A stretch of 25,725 nucleotides of DNA from Zopfochytrium polystomum (GCA_025765615.1 JAIVFJ010000549.1:1-25725), one strand, 5' to 3'. Numbered from the stretch's first letter, positions 1 to 8,415 are shown. The notes: a model not told the origin generated them from the sequence alone. Made by a program: numbers and translations.

Positions 1-1934
1 AGAGAGTTGATCTTCAATCCACCACATTGCAACTGGCTGTGGGGCACCCTGGAGAGCGCCTCAGGCAGCGAGTTGATGGCAACATTGAACAGCATCGGGG
101 ACAACACAGTTCCCTGTAGAAATCCCCGCGTCACTGGAATCTGATCAGACTTCTGGCCGATGACCAGAAGCTGGCACGCATTAAAGTCAAACAAGGATCT
201 GAGAATCGGCAGCAACTGGTTCCTGGTAAACTCAGGACTCTTGTCATTCTTGGCATTCCAGATGGACTCCCACACATAATTCCTGTTTGTGCAATCATAG
301 GCAGCCTTGATGTCCAAGTACACCACAGTCAGATCAGGGTACTGTTGCTGAAGCTCATGCAGAGTGAATGCCTGGTCCATGGTGGACCTGTGGCGCCTGA
401 AACCACCCTGTGAGGGGTGGATCATTCCTTCAACCACTCTTTCCACCTGCGGGGCCAACACCCGCTCATACACCAGCCTCAACCGTGAGCACAGAGAGAT
501 TGGCCTGTAGTTTGCCACGTCAGTGTTCACCCCCTTGTTCTTGTACACAAGGGCAACATTCGCGATCCCCCAGAGTGTGGGAGCCACCTGGAGGGCTGCA
601 AGGAGCTGGAAGAATCTCTGCAACACAGGAGCCACCACATGTGGGGCAATGCACACCAGTTCGCCAAACAGGGCATCCTCCCCTGGGGCTTTGCCCCGGG
701 GTGCAATCTTGCAAGCCTCTTCCACGGCATTCTTCTTGATCCAGGCAACTTCAGAAAGCTTCAGAGGCACCATGGGCCGTTCAGCACTGCAGGCAGATAA
801 GACATCCTGGTTGACGGCATCAGTACCAGTTGGCTCATGGCCAATGGTTCCCCTAAAGTGATCAGCATAATCTGGAAGTTTCTGAGGGTCAAGGGCACAG
901 TGAGTGCGCTCCACTCTGGATTTCTGACACTTGATTCTCTTGGCTTCAGCAGCAAAGTCCTTGACAGCTAAATCCTGCACAGCAGAGTACACCCTCTTCC
1001 TGTAGCGTTTGATGGCCACCTTTGTCAGCCTGTTCCACTGCCTGAACTTTGCCCAGGCGTCCTTCTGCCCGACAGGATCATCATCAGGGTGGGCTTCAGC
1101 CTCCATGCGCGACAAGTCACGCCGGCGCTTCAGCTCCTCCAAATGCTTCTCCTCGACATCAGGGCCGCCTGCACCACCCCTGAACTTGGTCTTCCCAGCC
1201 ACTTGGACGCCAGTGTCAACAAGCCACTTCACCACCAACTGAGATACAGAATCTGCACAGGCACGTCTGCGCTCAAAAGACCACTCCTCCTGAGCTACAG
1301 CAGCGGCATTCACAGTCTTCCATGCTGAGTGAATCTCTTGTCTCAAGGGCTTCCTGGTCTCTGCAAGTTTCTTCTCATACTGGACTTGTCTCAGCATCAG
1401 CCTGCGCACATTCAGCCTCTCAAAGGGTGGCTTCATGGTCAAGTGTGTTCGAAGCTCAAAGGTGAGCATCCTGTGGTCTGTGAAAGCCAAGTGTTCCTCA
1501 GGTTTGTCATGTACAACCAAGTTATGCACAGCTCCAAGTCCAGCTCGATTCACAAGGAGCAAGTCAGTGACTCCCCTGCCTGCAGGGCCAGCAATTCTAG
1601 GTGAGAAGGTGGTCCACTGGCCCCGAACTGGCTCAACCCTGCTCCATCCTGAACCATCAATCCAGGCGTGCCACCAGTCCACCCTCAGCCTGGGCTGCGA
1701 GTGGGCACAGCCATACTCCTGCAGTGAAGTGTTGAAATCTCCAATGATCAGAAAGGGTGCCTGGGGATTAGCCCCTGCAATCCTGTCTGCTGTTGCTGAG
1801 AATGACTGAAGCACCTCCAAATCCGTCGAGGGTGCAAAGTACACCACTGCCATGATAATCTCTGACATCCTCGCAATGACCCACTCCCCCTTGGTGTCCT
1901 TCTCCAATGTCTGAACTACCAGGTCCTCCTCCAT
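1..1934 (-). CDS. LINE ORF2 fragment: APE endonuclease C-terminus and reverse transcriptase N-terminal half
   Basis: One open frame of about 645 codons runs from a possible ATG at 1934 to the window edge with no stop. It is probably an internal piece of a larger ORF2, since the true 5' end was lost at the telomeric junction. It reads FLIIGDFNTSL near 1750-1730 (the DFN motif of APE-type endonucleases), then TDLLLVNRAG, then the closing AFTDHRMLTFEL near 1490-1455. An arginine/lysine-rich linker follows. RT motifs then appear: NYRPISLCSRL, GFRRHRSTMDQAF, the motif A stretch VVYLDIKAAYD near 330-300, and GFLQGTVLSPMLFN near 125-85. The FADD motif C would lie just outside the window. Such ORF2 proteins nick target DNA and prime reverse transcription there. 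The frame is intact, so this copy is young. Confidence 0.85.
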   Translation of the reverse strand, partial: MEEDLVVQTLEKDTKGEWVIARMSEIIMAVVYFAPSTDLEVLQSFSATADRIAGANPQAPFLIIGDFNTSLQEYGCAHSQPRLRVDWWHAWIDGSGWSRVEPVRGQWTTFSPRIAGPAGRGVTDLLLVNRAGLGAVHNLVVHDKPEEHLAFTDHRMLTFELRTHLTMKPPFERLNVRRLMLRQVQYEKKLAETRKPLRQEIHSAWKTVNAAAVAQEEWSFERRRACADSVSQLVVKWLVDTGVQVAGKTKFRGGAGGPDVEEKHLEELKRRRDLSRMEAEAHPDDDPVGQKDAWAKFRQWNRLTKVAIKRYRKRVYSAVQDLAVKDFAAEAKRIKCQKSRVERTHCALDPQKLPDYADHFRGTIGHEPTGTDAVNQDVLSACSAERPMVPLKLSEVAWIKKNAVEEACKIAPRGKAPGEDALFGELVCIAPHVVAPVLQRFFQLLAALQVAPTLWGIANVALVYKNKGVNTDVANYRPISLCSRLRLVYERVLAPQVERVVEGMIHPSQGGFRRHRSTMDQAFTLHELQQQYPDLTVVYLDIKAAYDCTNRNYVWESIWNAKNDKSPEFTRNQLLPILRSLFDFNACQLLVIGQKSDQIPVTRGFLQGTVLSPMLFNVAINSLPEALSRVPHSQLQCGGLKINS

Positions 1935-1947
1935 CCTCCTGCCCTTA
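1..1947 (-). mobile_element. Telomere-targeted LINE copy A (5'-truncated, runs off window)
   Basis: This is part of a non-LTR retrotransposon whose 5' end stops at a CCCTAA tract (1948-1959) and whose 3' end lies outside the window. From base 1 it matches copy B starting at base 6918 almost base for base, with scattered substitutions, so the two belong to one young subfamily. It extends about 450 bp further 5' than copy B and so supplies the endonuclease segment the others lack. It lies in the same minus-strand orientation as copies B and C. Copy A has one T near 1103 that copy B has lost, so A shows the unbroken reading frame. Confidence 0.9.
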
Positions 1948-1959
1948 CCTAACCCTAAC
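1948..1959. repeat. Telomeric repeat tract between LINE copies A and B
   Basis: The tract reads CCTAACCCTAAC, two units of the CCCTAA strand of a TTAGGG telomere. It sits exactly between the 5' truncation point of copy A and the 3' end of copy B, which ends in GAAAA on its sense strand. Confidence 0.85.
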
Positions 1960-2247
1960 TTTTCAATAGTGTATTATTCGCTCCAACCTGAGGGTGAGGA
2001 ATCTGCAGCTTGAAAGTTAAAAAAGTACATGCGTTTGAAGGAGAAGAAAGAAAGTCCAAGAGGTCAGAGGGGGCACATGTGAGAGAGAGAAAGCCAAAGA
2101 AGAAGAAAAACAAAGAGGCCAAGGTGAAGAGGAGAGAGCAGAAAGAGCAGTAGAAACAAACTTAACCCAGACAACAGCTCAAAATCAAAAGGTCAACACA
2201 ACAAAAAACAACAGGAAAACAAATGATGAGGCAACTGAAACAGACAC

Positions 2248-2444
2248 TCATCCACCTCCCACTGAAGCACCACTCTCTGTATCAGAGTCAACCCATCCAG
2301 ATCCGTCCGGCTTCCCCGTCACTCCCTGAGTCTCCTTATTCAGCCACCTGTTCCTCGATTCCCTAAACCCCTTGTTGCGCACTGGATCCCAGTGCGCACG
2401 CAGGGCTTCCCTAGCTTGCCTCCGCACCTGCGCCATCTGCATGC
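2248..2444 (-). pseudogene. C-terminal end of LINE copy B ORF2, separated by the LTR insertion
   Basis: On the minus strand this reads MQMAQVRRQAREALRAHWDP and continues to a stop at 2248. It joins in frame to DLRTRM at 5540 once the LTR element and one CATGC copy are removed. Copy C ends the same way: DPVRNKQWRESREKW parallels DPVRNKGFRESRNRW here, and both finish with an acidic VDSDxE-type tail. This shows that the LTR element landed near the end of an otherwise readable ORF2. Confidence 0.85.
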
Positions 2445-2761
2445 TGTCAGGAACATGGCAGGACAGGGCAAGGCTGACAAGGAACTGAGAGGAGTGATGA
2501 TTGTATTGGAAACAATAATTCACTTGAGGGATGGGACAGGTCCCCCATCCCCCTTTTATACCTTTTGAGAGTCTTCCTTGTCAAGACTCAAAGAAAGTTC
2601 CAGAAAGAGCAATTAGTAATACAATGATACCAATGATACCAATGATACCAATGACAACAAGACAAGTCAGGAAAGCAAAGAAGGTTCCAGAAGGTTCCAC
2701 AAGGTTCCATGAAGGAATGTTCTAGAAGGTTCCAGAAGGTTCCAGAGGGTGATTCATAACA
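2445..2761 (-). repeat. 3' LTR
   Basis: This is the downstream LTR of the minus-strand element and matches 5223-5539 at a constant offset of 2778. It contains the same TATA box, heat-shock-element blocks and triple AATGATACC repeat. It is flanked outside by the target duplicate CATGC (2440-2444) and inside by the polypurine tract. Confidence 0.93.
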
Positions 2762-2776
2762 TCATCTCCCCCTTTT
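2762..2776 (-). other. Polypurine tract of the LTR element
   Basis: On the sense (minus) strand the 15 bases before the 3' LTR read AAAAGGGGGAGATGA. This is an almost pure purine run in the position where plus-strand DNA synthesis is primed in LTR retrotransposons. Confidence 0.8.
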
Positions 2777-2777
2777 A

Positions 2778-3269
2778 GGCCTCTTCTGCAACTTGGTGGG
2801 GTACCTGGTCTTGAACTTGAGCGTCTTGGCAGTGAGTGAGGTTTGACTCAGGTTCCCAGGTGTTGTCAGCATCTGAGTAACCTTTCCACTTAACAAGGAA
2901 CTTGAGTGTCCTTCCAAACCACTAGGCATCCAAGATTTGTTCAACCTCAAATTCCTCTTCACCTTCTACCTCAACTGGAGGAGGAGGAGGAACAACTCTG
3001 CCTGGAATGGAATTGGCCACAAACTTCTCAAAAAGGCTGACATGGAAAACTGGGTGGATCTTCATGGACGCAAGCTTGAAGGTGACTGGATTGATTTGCT
3101 CCAAGATCTTGAAAGGTCCCAACTTGAGGTTGTCTAGCTTGGGACTTGGTCTTTTGGTCTGCAAGTTCTTCCTCATGCCTGGCCAGTAAAAGTCTCTGGA
3201 AACAAGCTCATATGTCTTGTGCTCTCGTGGGTGTCCAGCTGTTGCTGCATCATGCCTTGTCTTGAGTAT
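2778..3269 (-). pseudogene. Integrase remnant (zinc-binding end joined to C-terminus) and chromodomain with in-frame stop
   Basis: Directly after the TAG that ends the protease frame, the same frame reads [20 protein letters not shown] and then FYWPGMRKN. This is the integrase zinc-binding region before its cysteines. It is fused within a few residues to [18 protein letters not shown] and [12 protein letters not shown], the GPY/F-type integrase C-terminus, so the DDE core is deleted. A proline- and glutamate-rich linker leads to [13 protein letters not shown] at 2922 then interrupts a chromodomain, whose continuation in the same frame includes [17 protein letters not shown]. Chromodomains steer chromovirus integration to modified histones. 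As read, this product cannot be active. Confidence 0.85.
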
Positions 3270-4343
3270 CTAAAGTTTTTCCTCTTCTTGGCTGATTTGA
3301 ATCTTGTGAGGCTTGGGGTCCTTGGAAATAGCATGGGCCCACACACTGTCAGGAAGCAGTGAAAGGTGTGTCTTGGATTGTGGGGTGAAACCATCTCCCC
3401 CTTCAGGTGCAAGGTCTGTCCTTCTGTGCTCATCAGCAGTGGGGCTTGAATTGTTGACTGGGAATTGTGATTCTTGAATCTTTGACTGAGGGTTCTGTTC
3501 TTGGCAAAGACTGTGAGCTGTGGAGCTTGAATCTTGAATTTGGACTGTGAACTGTGGTACTTGAATCTTTGACTGTGGGTTCTGTGAACTACAGACTTGG
3601 CCATGACTGTGAGCTCTATGAGCTGTACTGGAATCTTGACTATGAACTGTGAACTGTGAAACTTGAATCTTGGCTGGGATCTGTGAGCTGCAGGCTGATA
3701 CTGGAGCTGTCATTTGTGGTTGACCTTGGATACTAGGCTGAGAGCCTTGAATCAGGGACTTGAGAGCATGAGACTTGGAGGCTTGACTTGAGTTTTGGGT
3801 GACTGTTCCAATTGGTGGAGGTTGGACTTGACCAGTGACCCAATCAATGGCAGGGTTCTGGGCTTGCAGCCATGGTAATCCCAGGATGACAGAGAATGTG
3901 GGTGAGCCAAGATCCAATACTTCCAGGTTGACCATGGATGGTGGAAAGTCTTGGATGTGGAGGTTTAGCTTGGTTTCATGGCTGATTTCCTTGAACAGAG
4001 CATGATTGGCAAAGTGGACCTTGAGGGGTGTGGATTTCTTGATGGTGGGAATGGCACAAGACTTGGCAAGGGTGGCATCAATGATGTTGCAGGATGATCC
4101 AGAGTCTATAAGGGCCTTGGTTGTGATGGTTGACTTGGGTGAGAGTTGAATCTTGACATCCATGGTGAGTTGGTGGGGCTTGGAATCTGAGGTGTTTGTG
4201 GTGCTGGTGGTGGTGATGAAACAGGGGCAGCTTGGAGGAGGGTCCAGGGAATTGCCCCTCAGTGAGCCTGGACCTCGGAGTTTGGGTGCTTCTTCCTTGG
4301 GCAGTCCTTGACAGCATGCTCCTTGGAGCCACAGTAGAAACAC
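3270..4343 (-). CDS. Retroviral-type aspartic protease region of the LTR element (reached by -1 frameshift)
   Basis: This frame overlaps the end of gag by 85 nt and lies in the -1 frame, so it is read as a Gag-Pol fusion rather than from its own start. It has the protease active-site motif ALIDSGSSCNIID and, about 70 residues on, the paired motif FSVILGLPWLQAQNPAIDW characteristic of Ty3/Gypsy proteases. The protease would cut the polyprotein. After it comes a serine- and glutamine-rich tail with three imperfect repeats around PQSKIQVPQFTV (roughly 3440-3700), not seen in typical elements. The frame ends at a TAG (3270) directly before the integrase remnant, where RT and RNase H should be. 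The protease half looks intact. Confidence 0.85.
   Translation of the reverse strand: MFLLWLQGACCQGLPKEEAPKLRGPGSLRGNSLDPPPSCPCFITTTSTTNTSDSKPHQLTMDVKIQLSPKSTITTKALIDSGSSCNIIDATLAKSCAIPTIKKSTPLKVHFANHALFKEISHETKLNLHIQDFPPSMVNLEVLDLGSPTFSVILGLPWLQAQNPAIDWVTGQVQPPPIGTVTQNSSQASKSHALKSLIQGSQPSIQGQPQMTAPVSACSSQIPAKIQVSQFTVHSQDSSTAHRAHSHGQVCSSQNPQSKIQVPQFTVQIQDSSSTAHSLCQEQNPQSKIQESQFPVNNSSPTADEHRRTDLAPEGGDGFTPQSKTHLSLLPDSVWAHAISKDPKPHKIQISQEEEKL
4241..4286 (-). promoter_or_regulatory. -1 programmed ribosomal frameshift signal at the gag-protease junction
   Basis: On the sense strand, gag codons CAC CCA AAC contain the slippery heptamer C CCA AAC in the correct phase (4286-4280). A 5-nt spacer follows (4279-4275). 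An 8-bp perfect stem comes next: GGTCCAGG at 4274-4267 pairs with CCTGGACC at 4248-4241, with an 18-nt loop that holds the gag stop codon. Slipping back one base enters the protease frame. All three parts of a canonical -1 signal are present and correctly spaced. Confidence 0.8.
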
Positions 4344-5182
4344 AGTCCCTGCTGGGCCCTCCTTGTTTTCTCCTCTTGGCTCAGAGGACCCTTAGGAAGT
4401 GTCTCAACTGCATCCACTTGCATGGGTTCAGGAACTGTAAGAGCTTGAGGGACTGGGGTAGGTCTTGATGTAGTTCCTACTTGTCTTTGCTTCAGCCTCT
4501 TGGAGTAGAGTCTGTTGTCAATCTTGATGGCAAGGAGAATGTACTCTTCCAAGGTCCCAGGGATGTGCAGAGACTGGGAGAGCATGTCTTGGATAGACTC
4601 ATGGAGACCATCATGGTACAGCTCCATCAGAGCTGCATCATTGTATCCAGAGTCTCTGGCTAGTTGCTTGAATTGGTTGGTGTAGGCCACACAAGATTGC
4701 TTTCCTTGCTTGATATGCTTGAGCTTGGATCTTGCTGTCCAAGATGCGTAGGGGTCACCAAAGGTAGCTTCCAGCCCCTCCCAGAGCTCTTGCAGGGTGT
4801 TGGGTGTGCTTGGGAGAGATCTGTACCATGATTGAGCTTGACCAGGCAGGAGGGTGCTTGTGAAAAGAACCTTGACTTGCTCACTGGGAAATCTTGAAGG
4901 TTGGAGAAGGATGACATTCTCCACAGTGGCCATAAAGTTCCTAAGGTCTTTGGCCAGCCCAGTGAACTTGTCAGGGCTGGGAACCTTGGGCTCTCTTGCT
5001 TGGTTGGCTTGGGGCAGGGGAAGAGCTTGATGTTCTTGTTGGTGAAGTTGTTGTTGAAGCTGGCGCTGCTGGTGAAGGACTTGTTCTTGAAGTTGGTGTG
5101 TCTGTCTTGAAAGGGCTTGTAATTGGTCCATCAAGGCTTGGAAGGCAGTTGCATCAGGGAAGGTGTTGTTTGGGTCAGACAT
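4259..5182 (-). CDS. Gag capsid/nucleocapsid protein of the LTR element
   Basis: This 307-codon frame is intact and starts at ATG 5182, about 40 nt inside the 5' LTR and 28 nt after the primer-binding site. Residues 1-65 form a glutamine-rich coiled-coil-like segment (QLQALSRQTHQLQEQ). The middle is a retrotransposon Gag domain with KFTGLAKDLRNFM, QAQSWYRSL and KQGKQSCVAYTNQFKQLA. Near the C-terminus is one CCHC zinc knuckle, CFYCGSKEHAVKDC, which binds the element RNA. The protein would assemble virus-like particles in the cytoplasm. Because gag and the protease region are kept while RT and integrase are lost, the element may still provide its own particle shell but not its own enzymes. Confidence 0.93.
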   Translation of the reverse strand: MSDPNNTFPDATAFQALMDQLQALSRQTHQLQEQVLHQQRQLQQQLHQQEHQALPLPQANQAREPKVPSPDKFTGLAKDLRNFMATVENVILLQPSRFPSEQVKVLFTSTLLPGQAQSWYRSLPSTPNTLQELWEGLEATFGDPYASWTARSKLKHIKQGKQSCVAYTNQFKQLARDSGYNDAALMELYHDGLHESIQDMLSQSLHIPGTLEEYILLAIKIDNRLYSKRLKQRQVGTTSRPTPVPQALTVPEPMQVDAVETLPKGPLSQEEKTRRAQQGLCFYCGSKEHAVKDCPRKKHPNSEVQAH

Positions 5183-5209
5183 GATGGCAGAGAGTAGTAG
5201 GAGAGGGTG

Positions 5210-5220
5210 AAGTGAATTAT
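5210..5220 (-). other. Self-priming primer-binding site
   Basis: Two bases inside the 5' LTR the sense strand reads ATAATTCACTT. This is the exact reverse complement of 11 bases (AAGTGAATTAT, 5303-5293) near the predicted start of the element transcript. I see no tRNA-3'-end-like TGG sequence next to the LTR. The arrangement matches Tf1/sushi-type elements, in which the 5' end of the RNA folds back as the primer. Confidence 0.75.
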
Positions 5221-5330
5221 GATGTCAGGAACATGGCAGGACAGGGCAAGGCTGACAAGGAACTGAGAGGAGTGATGATTGTATTGGAAACAATAATTCA
5301 CTTGAGGGATGGGACAGGTCCCCCATCCCC

Positions 5331-5338
5331 CTTTTATA
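5331..5338 (-). promoter_or_regulatory. TATA box of the LTR promoter
   Basis: TATAAAAG on the sense strand lies about 30-35 nt before the AAGTGAATTAT sequence that would begin the R region. The same box occurs at the matching position in the 3' LTR (2553-2560). Confidence 0.75.
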
Positions 5339-5369
5339 CCTTTTGAGAGTCTTCCTTGTCAAGACTCAA

Positions 5370-5521
5370 AGAAAGTTCCAGAAAGAGCAATTAGTAATAC
5401 AATGATACCAATGATACCAATGATACCAATGACAACAAGACAAGTCAGGAAAGCAAAGAAGGTTCCAGAAGGTTCCACAAGGTTCCATGAAGGAATGTTC
5501 TAGAAGGTTCCAGAAGGTTCC
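5370..5521. promoter_or_regulatory. Heat-shock-element arrays in LTR U3
   Basis: Three blocks of alternating nGAAn/nTTCn pentamers lie upstream of the TATA box. The proximal one (5370-5384) is AGAAAGTTCCAGAAA, three perfect units. The middle block (5457-5486) has six units with one mismatch, and the distal block (5497-5521) has five perfect units. The same blocks occur in the other LTR. Such arrays are the known binding sites for heat-shock factor trimers, so the LTR promoter is likely heat or stress responsive. Confidence 0.72.
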
Positions 5522-5539
5522 AGAGGGTGATTCATAACA

Positions 5540-8400
5540 CATGCGAGTCCTCAGATCCGCCCTCCTATCATCCACTGTCCCTGCTTCCATCAAATAATCT
5601 GCCTCCTGTTCTGCTGTGGTCTCTGAAGCATCCACAAAGTCCCTCATTCCAGCACATTCCACTCGAATCTTTGCAATCAGCCTAGCAAGCTTCATCCCCA
5701 GTTTCTTTGAAGCAACCCTCGTCTCCTGGGGGATCTTATCTGCATCATTGGCTGTGTATGGTGCCCAGAAAGTCAGAGTCTGCAGCAGCAGATCCAGCAC
5801 TGTGATGTTCCTCCTTGCCTGCTCCACGCTTGGGACGCACTCAGGGTGGTCCGCCTCCAGGAGGCGGCGCACACCTGAACACTCCAAGGCATGGTTCCTG
5901 TCCAGCTCAGCATCACACTTCTTGCACTTCTGGTGATAGGCCACACGGCCTCCCATCCAAGCCACAAGGCATCTCAGCCACCTCCTGTTAAACATTGCAC
6001 CAGAACGAACCACCTGGCAGGGCCCCCGGTGAGGGGGGACCACCAGAGGTGCTACCACTCCAGTCAAGTTGGCCTTTTCCTTATACTTCTCAAGTGACAC
6101 AGTGTGCATCTTCTGCATAGCAACGGCATCAATGTTCTTGGGCTCAGATCTGGTCACTTCAAGGTCATACGGATAAGTCCTGTGTCTGACAAACGGAATC
6201 TGTGCCAAGGCCTTCCGTGGCACTGACCCAAAATATAGATCCACATCGGGTGTGAACAGAGTGAGCCTGGTAAGGGATCCTGCAGGAGCCCGCCGCCCCC
6301 GCTCCGCCATGTGCCTGTATATGTGTGCAGTGGTGTTTCTCTGGTCCTGAGTGTGGTGCAGTCTGTAGAAATATCTCGCGTTCAACATCTTGTTGCGTGC
6401 AACCATTGGCACAACTCCAAAAATCAGATGCATTGCCACAGTGCTGGATGTTTTCCCAAAAGACAGAGCCTGGCGCAGACACATGTCCTGGACCTTCTGG
6501 GCTGGGGCCAAGAAGGCCTCTGAATTTGGCCTCAGTGCAAACCCATACTCCAGCATGGGTCGCAGAAAGCACATGTACACCCTGTACGCATTCACAGGCC
6601 GGAATCCCCAGCCATTGAACCCTCGAGATTTCAGAAACTGAAGCATCTTCTCAGTCTTCTTCACCCTCATCTGCAGAGACGTCTCAAAGTCAATGCCGTT
6701 GCAATCACGCACAAGTCCCAACTGCAGTGTAGTCTTCTCCTGGGGGAGCACCACCCCATTCATCTGCAATCTCAGGTTCCTTGTCTTGGAAACAACAACA
6801 CATTTCTGTGCTGCAAAGGTCATGCCCCGCCTCTGGGACCAGTTGTGGACTTCATCAAGCATATTCTGAAGGACAGTCTTGTCCCGTGCAAACACTGCAG
6901 AGTCATCAGCAAAAAGCAGAGAGTTGATCTTCAATCCACCACATTGCAACTGGCTGTGGGGCACCCTGGAGAGCGCCTCAGGCAGCGAGTTGATGGCAAC
7001 ATTGAACAGCATCGGGGACAACACAGTTCCCTGTAGAAACCCCCGGGTCACTGGAATCTGATCAGACTTCTGGCCCATGACCAGAAGCTGACACGCATTA
7101 AAGTCAAACAAGGATCTGAGAATCGGCAGCAACTGGTTCCTGGTAAACTCAGGACTCTTGTCATTCTTGGCATTCCAGATGGACTCCCACACATAGTTTC
7201 TGTTTGTGCAATCATAGGCAGCCTTGATGTCCAAGTACACCACAGTCAGATCAGGGTACTGTTGCTGAAGCTCATGCAGAGTGAATGCCTGGTCCATGGT
7301 GGACCTGTGGCGCCTGAAACCACCCTGTGAGGGGTGGATCATTCCTTCAACCACTCTTTCCACCTGCGGGGCCAACACCCGCTCATACACCAGCGGCAGC
7401 CTTGAACACAGAGAGATTGGCCTGTAGTTTGCCACATCAGTGTTCACCCCCTTGTTCTTGTACACCAGGGCAACATTCGCGATCCCCCAGAGTGTGGGAA
7501 CCACCTGGAGGGCTGCAAGCAACTGGAAGAATCTCTGCAACACGGGAGCCACCACATGTGGGGCAATGCACACCAGTTCGCCAAACAGGGCATCCTCCCC
7601 TGGGGCTTTGCCCCGGGGTGCAATCTTGCAAGCCTCTTCCACAGCATTCTTCTTGATCCAGGCAACTTCAGATAGCTTCAGAGGCACCATGGGCCGTTCA
7701 GAACTGCAGGCAGCTAAGACATCCTGGTTGACGGCATCAGTACCAGTTGGCTCATGGCCAATGGTTCCCCTAAAGTGATCAGCATAGTCTGGAAGTTTCT
7801 GAGGGTCAAGGGCACAGTGGGTGCGCTCCACTCTGGATTTTTGACACTTGATTCTCTTGGCTTCAGCAGCAAAGTCCTTGACAGCTAAATCCTGCACAGC
7901 AGAGTACACCCTCTTCCTGTAGCGTTTGATGGCCACCTTTGTCAGCCTGTTCCACTGCCTGAACTTTGCCCAGGCGTCCTTCTGCCCGACAGGATCATCA
8001 TCAGGGTGGGCTTCAGCCTCCAGCGCGACAAGTCACGCCGGCGCTTCAGCTCCTCCAAATGCTTCTCCTCGACATCAGGGCCGCCTGCACCACCCCTAAA
8101 CTTGGTCTTCCCAGCCACGTGGACTCCAGTGTCCACAAGCCACTTCACCACCAACTGAGATACAGAGTCTGCACAGGCACGTCTGCGCTCAAAAGACCAC
8201 TCCTCCTGGGCTACAGCAGCAGCATTCACAGTCTTCCATGCTGAGTGAATCTCTTGTCTCAAGGGCTTCCTGGTCTCTGCAAGTTTCTTCTCATACTGGA
8301 CTTGTCTCAGCATCAGCCTGCGCACATTCAGTCTCTCAAAGGGTGGTTTCATGGTCAAGTGTGTTCGAAGCTCAAAGGTGAGCATCCTGTGATCTGTGAA
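5540..8400 (-). pseudogene. LINE copy B ORF2, reverse transcriptase and C-terminal region (frameshifted, interrupted)
   Basis: The frame begins at the truncated AFTDHRMLTFEL endonuclease motif near 8400. A one-base deletion near 8022, where copy A has an extra T, breaks it into two frames (about 8385-8022, then 8022-5540). The second frame holds a complete RT: KAPGEDALF, NYRPISLCSRL, VVYLDIKAAYD, GFLQGTVLSPMLFN, and the catalytic LLFADDSAVFARD near 6920-6890. A thumb with YRVYMCFLRPMLEYGF follows. Downstream is a C-terminal zinc motif, KCKKCDAELDRNHALEC (C-x2-C-x7-H-x3-C), near 5940-5885, typical of LINE ORF2 C-termini. The LTR element enters after DLRTRM at 5540, and the open frame then runs a short way into LTR sequence. 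The last coding residues lie at 2248-2444. Confidence 0.88.
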
Positions 8401-8402
8401 GG

Positions 8403-8415
8403 CCCTAACCCTAAC
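8403..8415. repeat. Telomeric repeat tract between LINE copies B and C
   Basis: CCCTAACCCTAAC lies between the 5' truncation of copy B and the 3' end of copy C. The 3' ends of B and C meet the repeat in the same register (CTAAC then TTTTCAA on the plus strand), indicating site-specific insertion. Confidence 0.87.

Larger units (their letters stand above)
2445..5539 (-). mobile_element. Non-autonomous Ty3/Gypsy chromovirus-like LTR retrotransposon
   Basis: The element has two 317-bp LTRs (2445-2761 and 5223-5539) that I read as identical throughout. They start TGTTA and end TGACA on the sense strand. A 5-bp target duplication, CATGC, sits at 2440-2444 and 5540-5544. Internal order in the sense direction is self-priming PBS, gag, frameshift signal, protease, an integrase zinc-binding remnant, integrase C-terminus, chromodomain and polypurine tract. 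RT, RNase H and the integrase catalytic core are absent: protease plus its S/Q-rich tail is followed directly by the integrase HHCC region. Identical LTRs with a heavily deleted interior imply very recent mobilisation by enzymes supplied in trans. Confidence 0.93.
5223..5539 (-). repeat. 5' LTR
   Basis: This is the upstream LTR in the element's sense direction. U3 carries three heat-shock-element blocks and a triple AATGATACC repeat. The TATA box TATAAAAG lies at 5338-5331 and the likely transcript start is near 5305. It is bordered outside by CATGC (5540-5544), the target duplicate, and inside by the primer-binding site. Confidence 0.93.
1960..8402 (-). mobile_element. Telomere-targeted LINE copy B (5'-truncated, split by an LTR element)
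   Basis: This LINE copy has its 3' end at 1960 against a telomeric tract and its 5' truncation at 8402 against another. Removing the LTR element (2445-5539) and one CATGC duplicate restores a continuous frame. About 288 bp of purine-rich 3' UTR (1960-2247) follows the stop. The last bases on the sense strand, with the core TTGGAGCGAATAA and closing TTGAAAA, closely resemble the end of copy C. That conserved 3' end probably serves as the recognition and priming site for insertion into TTAGGG repeats. The 5' truncation falls inside the last endonuclease motif, so this copy cannot encode a complete protein. Confidence 0.88.

Noticed and set aside
410..861. Plus-strand ORFs of 109 and 112 codons, repeated at 7327-7778
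   Set aside because: They are duplicated only because LINE copies A and B are duplicates, and they lie antisense to reverse transcriptase.
1960..2240. Possible separate gene between LINE copy A and the LTR element
   Set aside because: The stretch is purine-rich, has no open frame, and matches the position and ending of the 3' UTR in copy C.
2531..2725. A 64-codon ORF present in both LTRs
   Set aside because: It lies in the LTR promoter region on the antisense strand and its translation reflects the tandem heat-shock-element and AATGATACC repeats.
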